Shown: piece by piece, positions 22,657-25,438 of the stretch
Layout of the letters: every line of letters begins with the position of its first letter
Position numbering within the stretch: position 1 is the stretch's first letter
Source of the DNA: JANNHP01 sp031404455
GTDB lineage: Bacteria > Planctomycetota > JAJSAM01 > JAJVHW01
Length of the DNA: 25,438 nt
Assembly: GCA_031404455.1 (NCBI GenBank)
Contig: JANNHP010000230.1
Coordinates: 1-25,438, forward strand
Reading direction: 5' to 3'
Notes under the pieces: generated by a model
Databases searched by the model: none
Seen by the model: the letters and a program-made list of their open reading frames with translations, nothing else
Told to the model about the DNA's origin: nothing
Position numbers and translations under genes: made by a program

Positions 22657-25239
22657 ATGTACAGGAAGCTCCTCGAACGCGGCTGGCTGATCGTCGTCCT
22701 TCTCTTCGCCACGGCCGCGGTCGTGCTCGGCACGTACCTCCCGCGCGTGACCGTCGACGCGAGCACGGACCTCCTGCTCGACGACAACGACCCAGACCTG
22801 GTGTACTACTCGGCGTCGCGCCTCATGTGGCCGTCGGACGACGAGTTCGCGATCGTCTGCTGCCGGCGCGCCGACTGGTTCACGCCGGAGTCGCTGTCGG
22901 CGCTGCGCGCCGTCGCGAACGACCTCGCTGACCCGGCACAGATCCCCCACGTCAAGAAAGTCGTGTCGATTCTCGACATCCCGCTCCTGCGCAGCGGCGG
23001 CTCGCTGTTCGCGCTGCCGACCGTCGAGACGAAGGGGCTCGATCTCGCGACGGCGAAGGACGAACTGACGCACCATGCCATCGCGAAGGGCACGCTCATC
23101 TCCGAAGACGGCGAGGACGCGGTGTTCCTCGTGCACCTCGACCAGCCGCCCGACTACGAGAAGCTCGACCGCGCCCGCAAGGAGGCCCTCAAGCGCGGCG
23201 ACGAAGCGACGGTCGCGGAGCTCGATCCTGCGTACGAGCTCGTGCGCGGCGAACTGCGCGCGCGGCGCGCGGCGATGGTCGCGGGCGTCCGCGCCGTCGC
23301 AGCGAAGTGGACGCCGAAGATGGCGGGTCCGATCCGCCTCTCCGGGCTGCCGTTCATCAACCTGTCGCTGATCGAGTTCGTGTCGCACGACGTGAACGTG
23401 TTCGGCGTCGCGAGCTTCTCGCTCTTCGTGCTCGCGTTCGCGGCGATCTACCGCAAGGTCCGGTGGACCGCGTTCCCGATCCTGACGTGCCTCCTGCCGG
23501 TCGTGCTGATCCTCGGCGTCATGGCGGTGCTCGGCTGGAAGCTCACCGTCATCACCGCGAACCTGCCGTTGCTCCTCTTCGTCCTCATGCTCCCGTTCAC
23601 GGTCTACTTCATCGAGCGCTACCGCGAACGCCGCGCGAGGGACCCCGGCGAGGCGCACGCGGAGACGACGGCGCGCTCGGCGGCGGACGTGTGGGTGCCT
23701 TGCCTCTACTCCTGCACGACGGTCATGGCCGGATTCGCGTCGCTGCTCCTCAGCGGCGTCAAGCCCGTCTGGTGGTTCGGCCTGATGATGACGATCGGCC
23801 TCGCCGTCGGACTCGCGTGCGTGTTCCTCTTCCTGCCCGCCGCGACCGTGAAGCTCGCGGCCGCCGAAGACCCGCGAGCCGAGAAGGACCCGAAGCCCTC
23901 ACCCGCGCTGCGGTTCCTCGAACGCTTCGTGCTGAGCGCGCCGGTGTTCCTCGCGGTGGCGGGACTCGCGTTCTACGCGGCAGGCGCGGTCGGCTGCCTG
24001 CGCCTCACCGTCGAGAACAAGTTCATCGACTACTTCAAGCCGACCTCCGAGGTCTACCTCGGTCTCGAGTACATCGACCAGCAGATGGGCGGCACGACGC
24101 CGCTCGACATCATGCTCAAGTCGAAGACGCCCGGCTTCTTCCGGACGCCTGCCGGCATCCAGGCGATCCGCTCCGCGTCGGAGTTCGTGTCGACGAAGGT
24201 GCCCGAGGTCGGCAGCGTCACGTCGCTCGCGACGCTGATCGACGAGGCGCACAAGCCGCAGTCGTTGCTCGCCAAAGTCCCCGACCAGGGCGTTCTCCAG
24301 CTCGGGATGAACCTCGCAAAGCTGAAGGCCCTGATCCTCGACCTCACCGACGAGACGTTCACGACGACGCGCATCCTCGTGCGCTTCCGCGAGACCGCGC
24401 CGACGCTGAACCGCAAGGTGGTGTTGGACGGCCTCCGCGCCGACCTCGCCTCGCGTCCGGACGTCGCGGCCCTCGCGCCGGTCGACGACCGCGGGATCCC
24501 GCACCCGGTCACCGGCGTCTTCCTCCTCTACTCGAACATGCTCGAGTCGCTGATGCGCGCCCACAAGGAGACGTTCTGGACGGTCATCCTCGCGATCTCG
24601 CTCATGCTCATGACGCTGTTCGGCTTCCGCCGTCCGCTCGTCCAGGTGCCGGTCGCCGTGTCGCTGTCGGTCGTCCTCTTCTTCGTCCCCACGGCCGTCC
24701 GCGACGTGATCGGGGTGACGGCCGCCGTGGCGGCGATCCTCGGACTCATCGCCGCGCTGACCGTGCGGTTCGACGAGCGTCTCGAAGCGCGCGGGTTCCC
24801 GCGCGCCGCGGCGTTCGTCCACACGCTGGCGCTGTCGGTCGTCGTGCACGTCCCCGAGATCCTGCCGGCGGTCGTGGTGCTCGGGGTGATGGGGTGGGCC
24901 GGGATCCCGCTCGATCTCATCACCGTCACGATCGCCGCGATCTCGATGGGCGTCGGCATCGACGCGGCGATCCAGTACACGGTGCGCTTCCGCCAGGAAC
25001 TCGCCGCGACCGGCGGCGACCGCCGCGCCGCGGTGTCGCGCAGCCACGCGACGATCGGCCGCTCGATCTGGATCGCGACGTCGATCATGGTCGCCGGCTT
25101 CGCGGTGATGGTGTTCTCGGACTTCGTCCCGACGATCTACTTCGGCCTCTTCAACGCGCTCGCGATGGTGATCGGCCAGTTCGCCGCGCTGACGGTGCTG
25201 CCGTCGCTCTTCCTCTTGACGGGGCTCCCGCGGAAGTAG
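22657..25239 (+). CDS. MMPL/RND-superfamily exporter
   Basis: The product is 860 aa with the two-fold RND plan. TM1 (about 9-28) is followed by a periplasmic loop to about 245 and TM helices from 247 (VFGVASFSLFVLAFAAIY) to about 400. A cytoplasmic linker precedes TM7 (about 423-447), a second loop to about 638 and the final TM block from 640 (FWTVILAISLMLMTLFGF). The segment MGVGIDAAIQYTVRFRQE (about 765-782) carries the acidic residue in the helix expected for proton coupling. MMPL and HpnN-type members export lipids or hopanoids to the outer membrane. It is shorter than AcrB and has no adaptor or TolC partner here, which fits lipid rather than drug transport. The substrate is inferred only from the family. 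Confidence 0.92.
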   Translation: MYRKLLERGWLIVVLLFATAAVVLGTYLPRVTVDASTDLLLDDNDPDLVYYSASRLMWPSDDEFAIVCCRRADWFTPESLSALRAVANDLADPAQIPHVKKVVSILDIPLLRSGGSLFALPTVETKGLDLATAKDELTHHAIAKGTLISEDGEDAVFLVHLDQPPDYEKLDRARKEALKRGDEATVAELDPAYELVRGELRARRAAMVAGVRAVAAKWTPKMAGPIRLSGLPFINLSLIEFVSHDVNVFGVASFSLFVLAFAAIYRKVRWTAFPILTCLLPVVLILGVMAVLGWKLTVITANLPLLLFVLMLPFTVYFIERYRERRARDPGEAHAETTARSAADVWVPCLYSCTTVMAGFASLLLSGVKPVWWFGLMMTIGLAVGLACVFLFLPAATVKLAAAEDPRAEKDPKPSPALRFLERFVLSAPVFLAVAGLAFYAAGAVGCLRLTVENKFIDYFKPTSEVYLGLEYIDQQMGGTTPLDIMLKSKTPGFFRTPAGIQAIRSASEFVSTKVPEVGSVTSLATLIDEAHKPQSLLAKVPDQGVLQLGMNLAKLKALILDLTDETFTTTRILVRFRETAPTLNRKVVLDGLRADLASRPDVAALAPVDDRGIPHPVTGVFLLYSNMLESLMRAHKETFWTVILAISLMLMTLFGFRRPLVQVPVAVSLSVVLFFVPTAVRDVIGVTAAVAAILGLIAALTVRFDERLEARGFPRAAAFVHTLALSVVVHVPEILPAVVVLGVMGWAGIPLDLITVTIAAISMGVGIDAAIQYTVRFRQELAATGGDRRAAVSRSHATIGRSIWIATSIMVAGFAVMVFSDFVPTIYFGLFNALAMVIGQFAALTVLPSLFLLTGLPRK

Positions 25240-25252
25240 CGGCTACGCGGGG

Positions 25253-25426
25253 CATCAAGGCACGACAGGCAACGCGATCGACATGTCCTTGTCGGGGCGA
25301 CCCATGGGTCGCCCGCGAACGGCGCAAGACGCTCGTTTCGGCCTTCGCAAACAATCGACGTCTCGAACGCCGGGCGACCAATGGGTCGCCCCTACATGGG
25401 CAAGACGAACTTGTCGTGCCTTGATG
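25253..25426. mobile_element. MITE-like element with 15-bp terminal inverted repeats and two internal palindromes
   Basis: CATCAAGGCACGACA (25253-25267) is the exact reverse complement of 25412-25426; allowing one mismatch, the match extends to GGGG/GGGC outside. Inside are GGGCGACCCATGGGTCGCCC (25295-25314, a perfect 20-base palindrome) and GGGCGACCAATGGGTCGCCC (25372-25391, one central mismatch pair), placed almost symmetrically, so the element as a whole is an imperfect inverted repeat. It has no coding capacity. It follows the MMPL exporter by 13 bp and could act as its terminator. The family GGGCGACC-N4-GGTCGCCC is, from memory, a common dispersed repeat in several GC-rich phyla. Confidence 0.65.
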
Positions 25427-25438
25427 GCCCGCGCGGCT

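Overview
The window is a GC-rich (roughly 70%) stretch of a bacterial chromosome. LpxB (lipid A synthesis), a TolC-type outer-membrane protein, an RND efflux pump and lipoproteins show a Gram-negative, two-membrane cell. The NusA sequence (compact N-terminal domain, opening ELLRLVDAIHRERNIDKE) and the Hps-RraA fusion resemble, from memory, Planctomycetota proteins. That phylum is my best guess, but nothing in the window proves it. No rRNA, tRNA, CRISPR array or intact transposase gene is visible.

Layout. 1-4006: end of a TolC-like gene overlapping an AcrB-like RND pump gene. 4074-4307: a 234-bp MITE-like element with perfect 26-bp terminal inverted repeats. 4323-5042: DUF4197 lipoprotein, ended by a strong hairpin shared with a convergent small gene (5087-5476, minus). 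5639-7216: polytopic GT-C-type membrane protein, overlapping tail to tail with a minus-strand pair made of a GT2 glycosyltransferase and a SAM methyltransferase (9175 to 7131). 9204-10172: a small accessory patch with a DUF433 antitoxin, a truncated DUF5615-type toxin remnant and a possible immunity-like protein. 10215-11513 (minus): Hps-RraA fusion enzyme.

11801-16789 (plus) is the conserved translation/transcription cluster nusA - infB - ylxP (DUF503) - rbfA, closed by a sulfotransferase gene only 4 bp after rbfA. On the minus strand, reading from 21082 down to 16790, lie an AlsS-type acetolactate synthase fused to a cyclic-nucleotide-binding domain, a type IV pilin-like protein, a 46-bp fragment of the first MITE-like element, and lpxB. 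21163-22020 holds a small lipoprotein and a small unknown gene facing each other across a hairpin-rich gap. 22216-25239 is a small unknown gene plus an MMPL-type RND exporter. After it, 25253-25426 is a second MITE-like element with 15-bp terminal inverted repeats and two nested palindromes.

Most of the window is housekeeping or envelope chromosome. The less ordinary parts are the acetolactate synthase/cNMP-domain fusion, the two miniature inverted-repeat elements plus a fragment, the broken toxin-antitoxin pair, and the sulfotransferase attached to the nusA-infB cluster.
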